DNA of 37,697 nt from Eubacteriales bacterium (lineage in GTDB: Bacteria > Bacillota > Clostridia > Oscillospirales > Acutalibacteraceae): positions 1 through 37,697 of the forward strand of contig JAQXUH010000048.1 in assembly GCA_029219885.1 (NCBI GenBank), read 5' to 3'. The stretch's first letter is position 1. Every line of letters starts with the position of its first letter. Position numbers and translations under genes: made by a program. Below, piece after piece: positions 6,589 to 15,086 of the stretch. The notes under the pieces were generated by a model that was not told the DNA's origin, did no database searches, and saw only the letters and a list, made by a program, of their open reading frames with translations.

Positions 6589-8772
6589 ATGTTTTTCAAG
6601 AATTTTAAAGTTTGGGAAACAGAGCTTGCAGGCAGAAAGCTTACCCTTGAAACAGGTAAGATGGCAGGCCTTGCCAACGCAGCAATTATGGCTCGTTACG
6701 GCGAGACAGAAGTTCTCTGTACAGTTACTGCTTCCGCTAAACCAAGAGAGGGTGTAGACTTTTTCCCTCTTTCAGTAGATTATGAAGAGAAGATGTATTC
6801 AGTAGGCAGAATTCCCGGCTCATTCCTTAGAAGAGAAGGCCGTGCAAGCGAGAAGGCTATTCTTACATCTCGTTGCATTGACCGTCCTATCAGACCGCTT
6901 TTCCCTAAGGATTTGAGAAATGACTGCTCAGTAGTTGCTACAGTTATGTCTGTTGACCCTGACTGCTCACCTGAGATTACAGCTGCTATCGGTGTATCTG
7001 CTGCAATCGCAATTTCCGACATTCCATGGGATGGTCCTATTTCTTCTGTTAATGTAGGCCTTGTTGACGGCGAAATCGTTATCAACCCTACTCTTGAGCA
7101 GAGAGCTAAGACCGACCTTACTCTTACAGTTGCATCAACTGCTGACCTTGTTGCTATGATTGAGGCAGGCGGTAACGAAATTGATGACGACACAATGTTC
7201 AATGCTATTATGGCAGGTCACGAAGAAAACAAGAAGATTGTTAAGTTCATTCAGGGCATTGTTGACGAAGTAGGCAAGCCGAAGTTTGCTTATGAGTCAT
7301 CTGACCCGGACCCTGCAATTATGGCAGAAATCGAAGAATTCTGCATTGAGGATGTTAGGAAGGCTCTTGATACAGACGACAAGCTTGTTCGTGACGAGGC
7401 CCTTCTTCCTATTTACGCTGCTGTTCACGAGAAGTTTGATGAGAGATTTGAGGGTAACGAGGGCAAGATTGACGAGATTATGTATCTTGTTCAAAAGCAC
7501 GTTGTACGTTCTTGGCTTAAGGACGAGCATAAGAGAGTTGACGGCAGAGGTATTGATGAAATCCGTCCTCTTAATGCTGAGGTTGACCTTCTTGCAAGAG
7601 CACACGGCTCAGGACTTTTCACAAGAGGACAGACTCAGGTTCTTTCAGTTGCAACTCTCGGTCCTATGACAGACGCTCAGCTTCTTGACGGCCTTGACGA
7701 GCAGACCGAAAAGAGATATATCCACCACTACAACTTCCCATCATACTCTGTTGGCGAAACTAAGCCATCAAGAGGTCCAGGCAGAAGAGAAATCGGTCAC
7801 GGTGCACTTGCTGAAAAGGCACTTGTTCCTGTTCTTCCGTCAGTTGATGAGTTCCCATATGCTATCAGAGTTGTATCTGAAGTTCTTTCTTCAAACGGCT
7901 CAACTTCACAGGGCTCAATCTGTGGCTCAACTCTTGCACTTATGGCTGCCGGCGTTCCGATTAAGGCTCCTGTTGCAGGTATCAGCTGCGGTCTTATCAC
8001 AGGTGATGAGGGTGTTTACGGCGACTTTATGACAATGGTTGATATTCAGGGACTTGAAGATTTCTACGGCGATATGGACTTCAAGGTAGCAGGTACTAAG
8101 AAAGGTATTACTGCTATCCAGATGGACCTTAAGGTTCATGGTCTTACTCCTGAAATCATCAAGGAGGCTTTTGCTAAAACTCACAAGGCAAGAAATTATA
8201 TCCTTGACGAGATTATGCTTCCTGTTATCAGTGAGCCAAGACACGAGCTTTCAAAGTACGCTCCTAAGATGGTTACTCTTACTATTAATCCTGATAAGAT
8301 TGGCGACGTTATCGGTAAGAGCGGTAAGGTTATTCAGGAAATTCAGTCCGAATATGATGTTAAAATCAGCATCGAAGAGGACGGCAGAGTATATATCAGC
8401 GGTATTGATATTGACAAGTGCAATGGTGCTGCTGAGGTGGTTAAGCTTATTGCTACTGACCCAGAGGTTGGTGCTTTCTATAACGGCGTTGTTACAAGAA
8501 TTATGAACTTCGGTGCATTTGTTGAGATTGCTCCGGGTAAAGAAGGCCTTGTTCACATCTCAAGACTTGATGTTAAGAGAACTGAAAAGGTTGAGGATGT
8601 TGTTAATATCGGCGATTCAATCATTGTTAAGTGTATTGAAATTGACGACCAGGGCAGAATTAACCTTTCAAGACGTGACGCTCTTATCGAGCTTGAGGGT
8701 ATGACTCCTGAGAATGATATCGACGAGGCTCCTAAAAAGCCAAGACGTGATAATCATCGTCCAAGAAGATAA
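6589..8772 (+). CDS. pnp: Polynucleotide phosphorylase (PNPase)
   Basis: This is a 3'-to-5' phosphorolytic exoribonuclease of RNA decay, forming a trimeric ring in the cytoplasm. The 727-residue protein has two RNase PH-like domains (about 10-240 and 315-550) separated by the helical domain. They are followed by a KH domain (GDVIGKSGKVIQEI near residue 570) and an S1 domain (GVVTRIMNFGAFVEI near 634). Conserved stretches include FFPLSVDYEEKMYSVGRIPG, RPIRPLFP, and the catalytic-core text of the second domain (SYSVGETKPSRGPGRREIGHG, SEVLSSNGSTSQGSICG). The ATG follows GAGGT (6575-6579). Domain order and length are normal. Confidence 0.97.
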   Translation: MFFKNFKVWETELAGRKLTLETGKMAGLANAAIMARYGETEVLCTVTASAKPREGVDFFPLSVDYEEKMYSVGRIPGSFLRREGRASEKAILTSRCIDRPIRPLFPKDLRNDCSVVATVMSVDPDCSPEITAAIGVSAAIAISDIPWDGPISSVNVGLVDGEIVINPTLEQRAKTDLTLTVASTADLVAMIEAGGNEIDDDTMFNAIMAGHEENKKIVKFIQGIVDEVGKPKFAYESSDPDPAIMAEIEEFCIEDVRKALDTDDKLVRDEALLPIYAAVHEKFDERFEGNEGKIDEIMYLVQKHVVRSWLKDEHKRVDGRGIDEIRPLNAEVDLLARAHGSGLFTRGQTQVLSVATLGPMTDAQLLDGLDEQTEKRYIHHYNFPSYSVGETKPSRGPGRREIGHGALAEKALVPVLPSVDEFPYAIRVVSEVLSSNGSTSQGSICGSTLALMAAGVPIKAPVAGISCGLITGDEGVYGDFMTMVDIQGLEDFYGDMDFKVAGTKKGITAIQMDLKVHGLTPEIIKEAFAKTHKARNYILDEIMLPVISEPRHELSKYAPKMVTLTINPDKIGDVIGKSGKVIQEIQSEYDVKISIEEDGRVYISGIDIDKCNGAAEVVKLIATDPEVGAFYNGVVTRIMNFGAFVEIAPGKEGLVHISRLDVKRTEKVEDVVNIGDSIIVKCIEIDDQGRINLSRRDALIELEGMTPENDIDEAPKKPRRDNHRPRR

Positions 8773-8783
8773 TAGATAAAGCA

Positions 8784-8816
8784 AAAGACCTGCGAGCATT
8801 CGCAGGTCTTTGTTGC
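8784..8816 (+). terminator. pnp terminator
   Basis: AAAGACCTGCGA (8784-8795) pairs with TCGCAGGTCTTT (8800-8811) around a GCAT loop, with T-rich sequence following. Confidence 0.85.
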
Positions 8817-8832
8817 TTTTAGAGCATTAATA

Positions 8833-8861
8833 TTGACTAAACTAAAAGTATAATGTATAAT
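8833..8861 (+). promoter_or_regulatory. Promoter of the small-peptide mRNA
   Basis: TTGACT (8833-8838), exactly 17 bases, then TATAAT (8856-8861). Near-consensus. Transcription would start near 8868, giving an untranslated leader of about 60 bases. Confidence 0.8.
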
Positions 8862-8880
8862 TTTTTCGGATAAGGAAAAC

Positions 8881-8924
8881 TACCGAATACGGTAGGCGGT
8901 CAATCTTGCTCCCGAAAGGGGGCG
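8881..8924 (+). promoter_or_regulatory. Structured leader of the peptide mRNA; ribosome site held in a hairpin
   Basis: Two hairpins are visible. CTACCG pairs with CGGTAG around AATA (about 8880-8895). GCTCCC pairs with GGGGGC around a GAAA tetraloop (8908-8923). The second holds the AGGGGG ribosome site of the peptide ORF. CAATCTT (8901-8907) and GGGGGCG (8918-8924) recur downstream in the antisense RNA gene as CAATCTT (9042-9048) and GGGAGCG (9051-9057). The antisense RNA can therefore pair with both segments, in the right order, and cover the ribosome site. Confidence 0.6.
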
Positions 8925-8929
8925 TTATT

Positions 8930-9004
8930 ATGGAATACATAGTTTCAGCGATTATATTTTTAGTTGTTTTAACAGGTTATATTATCGTAATAAAAAAAGA
9001 TTAG
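8930..9004 (+). CDS. 24-residue hydrophobic peptide, candidate type I toxin
   Basis: The ORF runs from ATG (8930) to TAG (9002-9004). It encodes a peptide that starts MEYIVSAIIFLVV, spans a membrane once and ends in a charged IKKD tail. The size, single helix and lysine-rich C-terminus are those of Fst/TxpA/holin-like type I toxins, but I cannot name a family. AGGGGG lies 6 bases before the ATG and is sequestered in a GAAA-capped hairpin. A near-consensus promoter lies upstream. An oppositely transcribed RNA with its own promoter overlaps the 3' end and shares the terminator hairpin. Toxicity is inference from this architecture. Confidence 0.7.
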   Translation: MEYIVSAIIFLVVLTGYIIVIKKD

Positions 9005-9084
9005 CCGCCCGAGCTACCAACCAGTGCGGCTAATCTTTAACCAATCTTAAGGGAGCGACCGTCTATCCGGCAAGCTCCTTATCT
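8990..9084 (-). ncRNA. Antisense RNA, candidate antitoxin
   Basis: A minus-strand promoter (9091-9119) would start a transcript near 9084. It would end about 95 bases later at the hairpin 9038-8996, which on this strand runs into seven Ts. No ORF of note lies in it. The RNA overlaps the last codons and 3' UTR of the peptide mRNA. It also carries CGCTCCC, a two-base spacer and AAGATTGG, which can pair with GGGGGCG and CAATCTT in the peptide mRNA leader. This is the layout of convergent par/Fst-type type I modules. Existence of the RNA is predicted, not observed. Confidence 0.65.
8996..9038. terminator. Shared bidirectional terminator of the peptide mRNA and antisense RNA
   Basis: A perfect 13-bp stem, AAAGATTAGCCGC (8996-9008) with GCGGCTAATCTTT (9026-9038), with a 17-base loop. 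It has an A run on one side and Ts on the other. The peptide stop codon lies within the left arm. Confidence 0.8.
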
Positions 9085-9090
9085 ACTGTT

Positions 9091-9119
9091 ATATTATCAT
9101 ATTTTTCTCATACTGTCAA
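9091..9119 (-). promoter_or_regulatory. Promoter of the antisense RNA
   Basis: On the minus strand, perfect TTGACA (9119-9114), 17 bases, then TAATAT (9096-9091). The -35 is the consensus hexamer, so this promoter may be as strong as or stronger than that of the peptide. Confidence 0.75.
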
Positions 9120-9150
9120 CAATGGTTTAAAAGCCTTTTCAAAAAAACTA

Positions 9151-9179
9151 TTGACAAAGAGAAAAATAGAATTTATAAT
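9151..9179 (+). promoter_or_regulatory. Promoter of the trp operon
   Basis: TTGACA (9151-9156), 17 bases, TATAAT (9174-9179). Both hexamers are perfect consensus, so control probably lies in the leader rather than at initiation. Confidence 0.88.
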
Positions 9180-9185
9180 GAAGTT

Positions 9186-9462
9186 ACAATTTAATTCAAA
9201 CCGATGAAGCGGAGATAAAAATAAGATACGCACTCACAGAGAGCTCTGTCGCTGGGACTGAGCAGTAAACGGCTTATTAAATGGACCGCCGAGGGTACGG
9301 TGAAAGGCAGCTGCCGAGTATCCCGTAACGTGCAGACCTGCGTTAACGGTCAGAGATATGATAGTATCTTGCAAAGTGTATGGTTTCCCATAAATCAAGG
9401 TGGCACCGCGGAAAGTATTTTCGTCCTTGGTAATACATTTGTATTGCCGAGGACTTTTTTAT
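9186..9462 (+). promoter_or_regulatory. Tryptophan T-box leader with terminator
   Basis: This is a T-box riboswitch that senses uncharged tRNA. The conserved T-box sequence AAGGTGGCACCGCGG is at 9397-9411. A 14-bp terminator (9423-9436 with 9441-9454) follows, ending in six Ts. Stem I occupies about 9195-9300, with AGAGAG-type and GCTGGGACTGAGCAGT text. A TGG specifier (9282-9284, codon for Trp) is followed by A, matching the downstream trp genes. When tRNA-Trp is uncharged the antiterminator forms and the operon is read. The specifier position is my reading of the loop, not a computed fold. Confidence 0.92.
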
Positions 9463-9505
9463 TTGTCTTCGTGCCTGTTGCAAGGTAGAATTGGGAGATG
9501 AAATT

Positions 9506-10972
9506 ATGATTACAAAACCGACTGAAAGGGAAGTGCTTGAAAAATATTCAGCCTTCAAAACCGTTCCTGTCAGCACTGAAATCAAGGCAGATGTTACTGC
9601 TATTGAGGTGCTGAAAAAGCTGAAGAAAATCAGTTCTCACTGCTATATGCTGGAGTCAGTTGAGGACACTAAAGAAACAGGACGATACACATTTTTAGGC
9701 TTTGACCCAAAGGCTGAGATCAGCTGTAAGAATTATGAAGTTCGCATAGTTGACGGCTACGGCGTTAAGACCGAAAATGGCAATCCGAGAGATTATATCA
9801 AAAAAATTCTTGATGAGCACAAAAGTCCTCGGCTTGATTATCTTCCTACCTTTACAGGCGGCTTGGTCGGATATTTCGGCTACGATTATGTTAAGTACAG
9901 CGAGCCTACCTTAAATCTTGACGCAGACGATGACGGAAGCTTTAAAGACGTTGACCTGATGCTTTTTGACAAGGTTATCGCCTTTGACAACAGAGAAAAT
10001 AAAATTATCCTGATTGCAAATATGCAGACAGACGATATAAGCAAAAATTATGCAACTGCCGAAAAAGAGCTGAAGATTATGGCAGATGTAATCGAAAACG
10101 GCGAAGCTGACAATCCGCCAAAGCCTGTTTTGAAAAGTGAGTTTAAACCGCTTTTTAACGGCGTACAGTACGGCGAAATGGTGGAAAAGGCAAAACGCTA
10201 TATCCGTGAGGGTGATATTTTTCAGGTTGTTCTTTCAAATCGACTTGAAGCTGAAATGGATGGCTCTCTTTTCTCTACTTATGAGGTGCTGAGAAAGCTT
10301 AACCCCTCGCCGTATATGTTCTACTTTTCCTCAGACGATATTGAAATCGCAGGTGCATCACCTGAAACTCTTGTAAAATTAGACGGCAAAACCTTATACA
10401 CTTATCCTCTTGCAGGAACAAGGCCGAGAGGAAAAACAGATGACGAGGATAAGGCACTTGAGGAAAGCCTATTAAATGACCCAAAGGAGCTCAGCGAGCA
10501 TAATATGCTTGTAGATTTAGGCAGAAACGATTTGGGTAAGATTAGCAAATTCGGTACAGTTAAGGTTGATAAGTTCCATCAAATACTTAAATTCAGCCAC
10601 GTTATGCACATTGGCTCAACTGTAAAGGGCGAAATAAGAGACGACAAAACTGCTCTCGACGCTGTTGACGCCGTTCTTCCGGCAGGTACGCTTTCAGGTG
10701 CACCGAAAATAAGAGCTATGGAAATCATCAACGAGCTTGAAAATAATAAGCGTGGAATTTACGGCGGTGCAATCGGATATATTGACCTGACAGGAAATCT
10801 TGATACCTGTATTGCAATTCGTATTGCTTTCAAGAAAAACGGCAAGGTTTATGTTCGTTCAGGTGCAGGAATAGTTGCAGATTCCGTTCCTGAAAAAGAG
10901 CATCAGGAATGTATCAATAAAGCAAAGGCAGTTATCAAAGCTCTTGAATTAAGTCAGGAGGTGTCACAATGA
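9506..10972 (+). CDS. trpE: Anthranilate synthase component I
   Basis: This enzyme makes anthranilate from chorismate with ammonia from TrpG, the first committed step of tryptophan synthesis. The 488-residue protein has the LES-type tryptophan feedback motif near its start (MLESVEDTKE). The chorismate-binding domain has IREGDIFQVVLSNR, GASPETLVKL, YPLAGTRPRG, HNMLVDLGRNDLG, LPAGTLSGAPKIRAM and GAIGYIDLTGNLD. GGGAG (9493-9497) lies 8 bases before the ATG at 9506; the TTG at 9491 is less likely. Its stop overlaps the trpG start by 4 bases. Confidence 0.96.
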   Translation: MITKPTEREVLEKYSAFKTVPVSTEIKADVTAIEVLKKLKKISSHCYMLESVEDTKETGRYTFLGFDPKAEISCKNYEVRIVDGYGVKTENGNPRDYIKKILDEHKSPRLDYLPTFTGGLVGYFGYDYVKYSEPTLNLDADDDGSFKDVDLMLFDKVIAFDNRENKIILIANMQTDDISKNYATAEKELKIMADVIENGEADNPPKPVLKSEFKPLFNGVQYGEMVEKAKRYIREGDIFQVVLSNRLEAEMDGSLFSTYEVLRKLNPSPYMFYFSSDDIEIAGASPETLVKLDGKTLYTYPLAGTRPRGKTDDEDKALEESLLNDPKELSEHNMLVDLGRNDLGKISKFGTVKVDKFHQILKFSHVMHIGSTVKGEIRDDKTALDAVDAVLPAGTLSGAPKIRAMEIINELENNKRGIYGGAIGYIDLTGNLDTCIAIRIAFKKNGKVYVRSGAGIVADSVPEKEHQECINKAKAVIKALELSQEVSQ

Positions 10973-11535
10973 TACTTCTGATTGATAATTACGACTCCTT
11001 TTCATACAATCTCTATCAGCTTATCGGAACGATAAATTCCAACATCAAGGTGATTAGAAATGACGAAATGACAGTTGATGAAATAAAAGCTCTTGCACCT
11101 GAGCACATTATTCTGTCACCGGGACCGAAAAGGCCGGAGGACGCAGGCGTGTGTATTGAGGTTGCAAAAAGACTTGGAGAAATATCAAAAATTCTCGGCG
11201 TGTGCTTGGGACATCAGTCAATTTGCACCGCATTCGGCGGAAAAGTCAGTTACGCAAAAGAGCTTATGCACGGAAAACAAAGTATCTGCAAGGTTGACAA
11301 CAGCTCAAAACTTTTCAGGGGAATGAATGATGAAATTACGGTGGCAAGATATCATTCTCTGTCGGCAGTTAAGGATACAGTGCCTGATTGCCTGAAAGTG
11401 ACTGCCCAAACACAGGACGGCGAGATTATGGCAGTAGAGCATAAAACACTTCCGGTATACGGATTGCAGTTTCACCCTGAGTCGATTATGACTCCAAACG
11501 GAATAAAAATACTTGAGAATTTTTTGGAGGACTAA
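10969..11535 (+). CDS. trpG: Anthranilate synthase glutamine amidotransferase subunit
   Basis: This 188-residue class I amidotransferase supplies ammonia to TrpE. The nucleophile is Cys79 in GVCLGHQS, and His169/Glu171 lie in LQFHPESI. The oxyanion-loop SPGPKRPEDAG is present. An ATGA overlap couples it to trpE. The protein could also serve folate synthesis as PabA if no separate copy exists, but the operon position argues for TrpG first. Confidence 0.95.
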   Translation: MILLIDNYDSFSYNLYQLIGTINSNIKVIRNDEMTVDEIKALAPEHIILSPGPKRPEDAGVCIEVAKRLGEISKILGVCLGHQSICTAFGGKVSYAKELMHGKQSICKVDNSSKLFRGMNDEITVARYHSLSAVKDTVPDCLKVTAQTQDGEIMAVEHKTLPVYGLQFHPESIMTPNGIKILENFLED

Positions 11536-11538
11536 GCT

Positions 11539-12549
11539 ATGATTAAAGATTTACTTGGCAAGGTAGCAGCAAAAGAAGATTTGACATTTGACGAAGCAAA
11601 GCTTGCAATAGACGAGATAATGAGCGGCGAGGTTTCACCGGTAATGATTTCTTCATTTCTTACAGCATTAGCCGTTAAGGGAGAAACAGAGGAGGAAATC
11701 GCAGGAGCCGCAGAGGGTATGCGTTCAAAGGCGTTGAAGTTCAATATCGGCGGTCACGCACTTGATATTGTAGGCACAGGAGGAGATAAATCAAACTCCT
11801 TTAATATTTCCACAACCTCCGCATTTGTCGCGGCGGCAGCAGGAATTACAGTAGTCAAGCACGGCAACAGAGCAGCGTCCTCAAAAAGCGGTACAGCCGA
11901 CTGCCTTGAGGCTCTCGGTGTAAAAATCGACTGCGAGCCTGAAATTATGAAAAAATCTCTCGATGAAAACAATATTGCATTTCTCTTTGCACAAAAATAT
12001 CATAGTGCAATGAAATATGTAGGTCCTGTGAGAAAAGAGGTTGGTATCAGAACTGTATTCAACATTCTCGGACCTCTCACAAATCCTGCAAAGGCCGACA
12101 GAATGGTGCTCGGCGTTTTCAGCGAGGAGTATGTTGAGAAAATCGCAAACGCACTTGTAAAGCTCGGAGTAACCGACGCTATGGTGGTTTACGGTACTGA
12201 CGGACTTGACGAGATAAGTGCATCTGCCCCAACTAAGGTTGCTGAGGTAAGAGGCGAGAACATTAAGTATTACACTATTGAGCCTGAAGATTTCGGACTT
12301 CAAAGAGTTAAAAAATCAGACCTTTTAGGTGGAACGGCTCAGGAAAATGCCGAGATTACAAAGAGTGTACTTCAAGGAAACGGCACTCCTGCTCAAAACA
12401 CAGCGGTTATTATGAATGCAGGTGCTTGTATTTATGCAGGAAAATTAGGTATAAATCTTGAGGAGTCAATCAAAATGGCACAGGAAGTATTGATGTCAGG
12501 CAAGGGCTACGATGTTCTTCAAGGCTTTATCAAAACTACAAATCAGTAA
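11539..12549 (+). CDS. trpD: Anthranilate phosphoribosyltransferase
   Basis: This enzyme transfers phosphoribose from PRPP to anthranilate. The 336-residue protein has the GTGGD PRPP motif at 79-83, KHGNRAASSKSGTAD (107-121) and the NILGPLTNPA stretch. The ATG is 3 bases after the trpG stop, with GGAGGA overlapping the end of trpG as ribosome site. It is unfused to trpG, unlike in enterobacteria. Confidence 0.96.
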   Translation: MIKDLLGKVAAKEDLTFDEAKLAIDEIMSGEVSPVMISSFLTALAVKGETEEEIAGAAEGMRSKALKFNIGGHALDIVGTGGDKSNSFNISTTSAFVAAAAGITVVKHGNRAASSKSGTADCLEALGVKIDCEPEIMKKSLDENNIAFLFAQKYHSAMKYVGPVRKEVGIRTVFNILGPLTNPAKADRMVLGVFSEEYVEKIANALVKLGVTDAMVVYGTDGLDEISASAPTKVAEVRGENIKYYTIEPEDFGLQRVKKSDLLGGTAQENAEITKSVLQGNGTPAQNTAVIMNAGACIYAGKLGINLEESIKMAQEVLMSGKGYDVLQGFIKTTNQ

Positions 12550-12557
12550 CGGAAATT

Positions 12558-13346
12558 ATGGAAAATATTTTAGAGCTTATTGCCGAAAATACACGGCAAA
12601 GATATAAAAAGATAATAGAAAAAAAGCCTTTTGACGAAATAAAGTCTCAGGCACTTTCACTTCCAAAAGGCAATTTTGAATTTGAAAATGCTTTAAAAAG
12701 CGACGGACTTTCGTTTATCTGCGAGGTGAAAAAAGCGTCGCCCTCAAAAGGCGTTATTGCAGAGAACTTCCCTTATCTTGAAATCGCAAAGGAATACGAA
12801 ACGGCAGGAGCGGCCTGCATAAGCTGTCTTACAGAGCCTAAATGGTTTTTGGGCAGCGACGAGTACCTGAAAGAAATTGCCGAAAATGTCAAAATTCCTG
12901 TGCTTAGGAAAGATTTTACAGTCAGCGACTATCAAATCTACGAGGCTAAAATTCTCGGTGCAAAGGCAGTTCTTCTCATATGTGCTCTTCTCGATACCCA
13001 CACGCTTACGCAGTATATTCAGGTTGCTGACAGCCTTGGAATTTCCGCTGTTGTTGAGGCTCATAACGAGGATGAGATTAAATCGGCACTTACGGCAGGT
13101 GCAAGAATTATCGGCGTAAATAACAGAAATTTAAAGGACTTTTCGGTAGATGTAAACAATTCTGCAAGATATCGTAAAATGATACCTGAAAGCGTAGTTT
13201 TCATTTCCGAAAGCGGAATACGAAATCACAGCGATATTGAAATACTGATAAAAAACAAAACCGACGCTGTCCTGATAGGCGAAACGCTGATGAGGTCGAA
13301 AAACAAAAAGCAGATGATAAAGGAGCTTATGTATGGCGAAAATTAA
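12558..13346 (+). CDS. trpC: Indole-3-glycerol phosphate synthase
   Basis: This 262-residue TIM-barrel enzyme forms indole-3-glycerol phosphate from CdRP. Diagnostic stretches are CEVKKASPSKGVI (phosphate and catalytic Lys region), VLRKDFTV, GVNNRNLKDFSVD and FISESGIRNHSDI. It is separate from trpF, although the two overlap by 14 bases. No internal oddities are seen. Confidence 0.95.
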   Translation: MENILELIAENTRQRYKKIIEKKPFDEIKSQALSLPKGNFEFENALKSDGLSFICEVKKASPSKGVIAENFPYLEIAKEYETAGAACISCLTEPKWFLGSDEYLKEIAENVKIPVLRKDFTVSDYQIYEAKILGAKAVLLICALLDTHTLTQYIQVADSLGISAVVEAHNEDEIKSALTAGARIIGVNNRNLKDFSVDVNNSARYRKMIPESVVFISESGIRNHSDIEILIKNKTDAVLIGETLMRSKNKKQMIKELMYGEN

Positions 13347-13905
13347 AATCTGCGGTTTAAGACGGGAAAAGGATATTGAATTTGTCAACGAGCTTAAGCC
13401 TGATTATATCGGTTTTATCCTGACAGCAGGCTTTCGCAGAAGTATTGACAGAGAAATGGCACAGCACCTTAAATCTCTCCTTTCGCCTGACATAAAGGCA
13501 GTGGGCGTTTTCGTAAATGACAGTATAGAAAATATAAATTACTTTGTCGATAATCAAATTATTGACATTGTTCAGCTTCACGGAAAGGAAAGTCCCGATT
13601 TTTGCGAAAAAATAAATGCTCCCGTGATAAAGTGCTTTACGCCCGAAACCTTTCACAAAACAGGTGATTATAATGCGGACTATTATCTGTTTGATTCAGG
13701 CACGGGAACGGGACAGACCTTTGATTGGAACAGCTTGCCGAAAACAGACAAGCCCTTTTTCCTTGCAGGCGGACTTGATAAAAAAAATATCCCTCTTGCA
13801 ATAAAACAAATAAATCCTTATGCCGTCGATTTATCATCAGCAGTTGAAACTGACGGCGTAAAAGATTATAATAAGATAAAACAAATTATGGAGTGTATGA
13901 AATGA
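13333..13905 (+). CDS. trpF: Phosphoribosylanthranilate isomerase
   Basis: This 190-residue enzyme performs the Amadori rearrangement of PRA to CdRP. It has [11 protein letters not shown] with the catalytic Cys7, a VGVFVN strand, VQLHGKES, the [10 protein letters not shown] phosphate site and DLSSAVET with the catalytic Asp. It overlaps trpC by 14 bases and trpB by 4. It is slightly shorter than the usual 200-210 residues. Confidence 0.94.
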   Translation: MAKIKICGLRREKDIEFVNELKPDYIGFILTAGFRRSIDREMAQHLKSLLSPDIKAVGVFVNDSIENINYFVDNQIIDIVQLHGKESPDFCEKINAPVIKCFTPETFHKTGDYNADYYLFDSGTGTGQTFDWNSLPKTDKPFFLAGGLDKKNIPLAIKQINPYAVDLSSAVETDGVKDYNKIKQIMECMK

Positions 13906-15086
13906 GCAAAGGCAGATACGGAATTCACGGCGGTCAGTACATACCTGAAACGCTGATGAACGAGATAATAACTCTCGAAAATGAATATGAAAAATACAAA
14001 AACGACCCTGAATTTAATGCAGAGCTTACAAAGCTTCTCAACGAGTATGCAGGCAGACCGTCACTTCTCTATTATGCAGAGAAAATGACTAAAGATTTAG
14101 GCGGTGCAAAAATATATTTCAAGCGTGAGGACCTTAACCATACAGGCAGTCATAAGATAAACAACGTTCTCGGCCAATGTCTTCTTGCAAAGAAAATGGG
14201 CAAAACGAGAGTTATTGCCGAAACAGGTGCAGGTCAGCACGGCGTTGCAACTGCTACTGCGGCGGCTCTTATGGATATGGAATGTGAAATCTTTATGGGT
14301 AAAGAGGACACAGACCGTCAGGCTCTCAACGTTTACAGAATGGAGCTTTTAGGTGCAAAGGTGCATCCTGTAACAACAGGCACAATGACTTTAAAGGACG
14401 CAGTAAACGAGGCTATGCGTGAGTGGGTTTCAAGAGTTGACGATACCTTTTATGTTTTAGGTTCAGTAATGGGACCCCACCCTTATCCTATGATGGTACG
14501 TGATTTTCAGGCTGTAATTTCAAAAGAAGCAAGACAGCAGATTCTTGAGGCTGAGGGCAAGCTTCCTACCGCAGTTATGGCTTGCGTAGGCGGCGGCTCA
14601 AACGCAATGGGTATGTTTTATAATTTCATTAATGATAAGGATGTTCGTCTTATCGGCTGCGAGGCAGCAGGCAGAGGCATTCATACAGGCGAAACGGCTG
14701 CCACTATTGCAACAGGCTCTCTCGGTGTATTCCACGGAATGAAGTCCTATTTCTGCCAAAACGAATACGGACAAATTGCTCCCGTATACTCCATAAGTGC
14801 AGGACTTGATTATCCCGGTATAGGTCCTGAGCACGCACATCTCCACGATATCGGCAGAGCAGAGTATGTTCCTGTAACAGATGACGAGGCAGTAAACGCC
14901 TTTGAATATATCGCAAAAACAGAGGGAATTATTTGTGCTATCGAGTCAGCACACGCAGTAGCACATCTTATGAAAATTGCACCTGAAATGAGCAAGGACG
15001 ATATTATTATCTGTAACCTTTCAGGCAGAGGTGACAAGGATGTTGCCGCAATAGCAAGATACAGGGGGGTTGAAATCAGTGAGTAA
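13902..15086 (+). CDS. trpB: Tryptophan synthase beta chain
   Basis: This is the PLP enzyme that condenses indole with serine. The 394-residue protein carries Lys85 in HTGSHKINN (Schiff base), [13 protein letters not shown], the phosphate-binding [10 protein letters not shown] and the [10 protein letters not shown] end. It is of the TrpB1 type, which partners TrpA. I use the ATG at 13902, which overlaps the trpF stop as ATGA and has GGAG (13890-13893) 8 bases upstream. The GTG at 13893 is part of that site. Confidence 0.96.
   Translation: MSKGRYGIHGGQYIPETLMNEIITLENEYEKYKNDPEFNAELTKLLNEYAGRPSLLYYAEKMTKDLGGAKIYFKREDLNHTGSHKINNVLGQCLLAKKMGKTRVIAETGAGQHGVATATAAALMDMECEIFMGKEDTDRQALNVYRMELLGAKVHPVTTGTMTLKDAVNEAMREWVSRVDDTFYVLGSVMGPHPYPMMVRDFQAVISKEARQQILEAEGKLPTAVMACVGGGSNAMGMFYNFINDKDVRLIGCEAAGRGIHTGETAATIATGSLGVFHGMKSYFCQNEYGQIAPVYSISAGLDYPGIGPEHAHLHDIGRAEYVPVTDDEAVNAFEYIAKTEGIICAIESAHAVAHLMKIAPEMSKDDIIICNLSGRGDKDVAAIARYRGVEISE

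Noticed and set aside
6780-8556. Several long minus-strand ORFs opposite pnp
   Set aside because: They are shadows of a strongly biased coding sequence, with no promoter or ribosome site on that strand.
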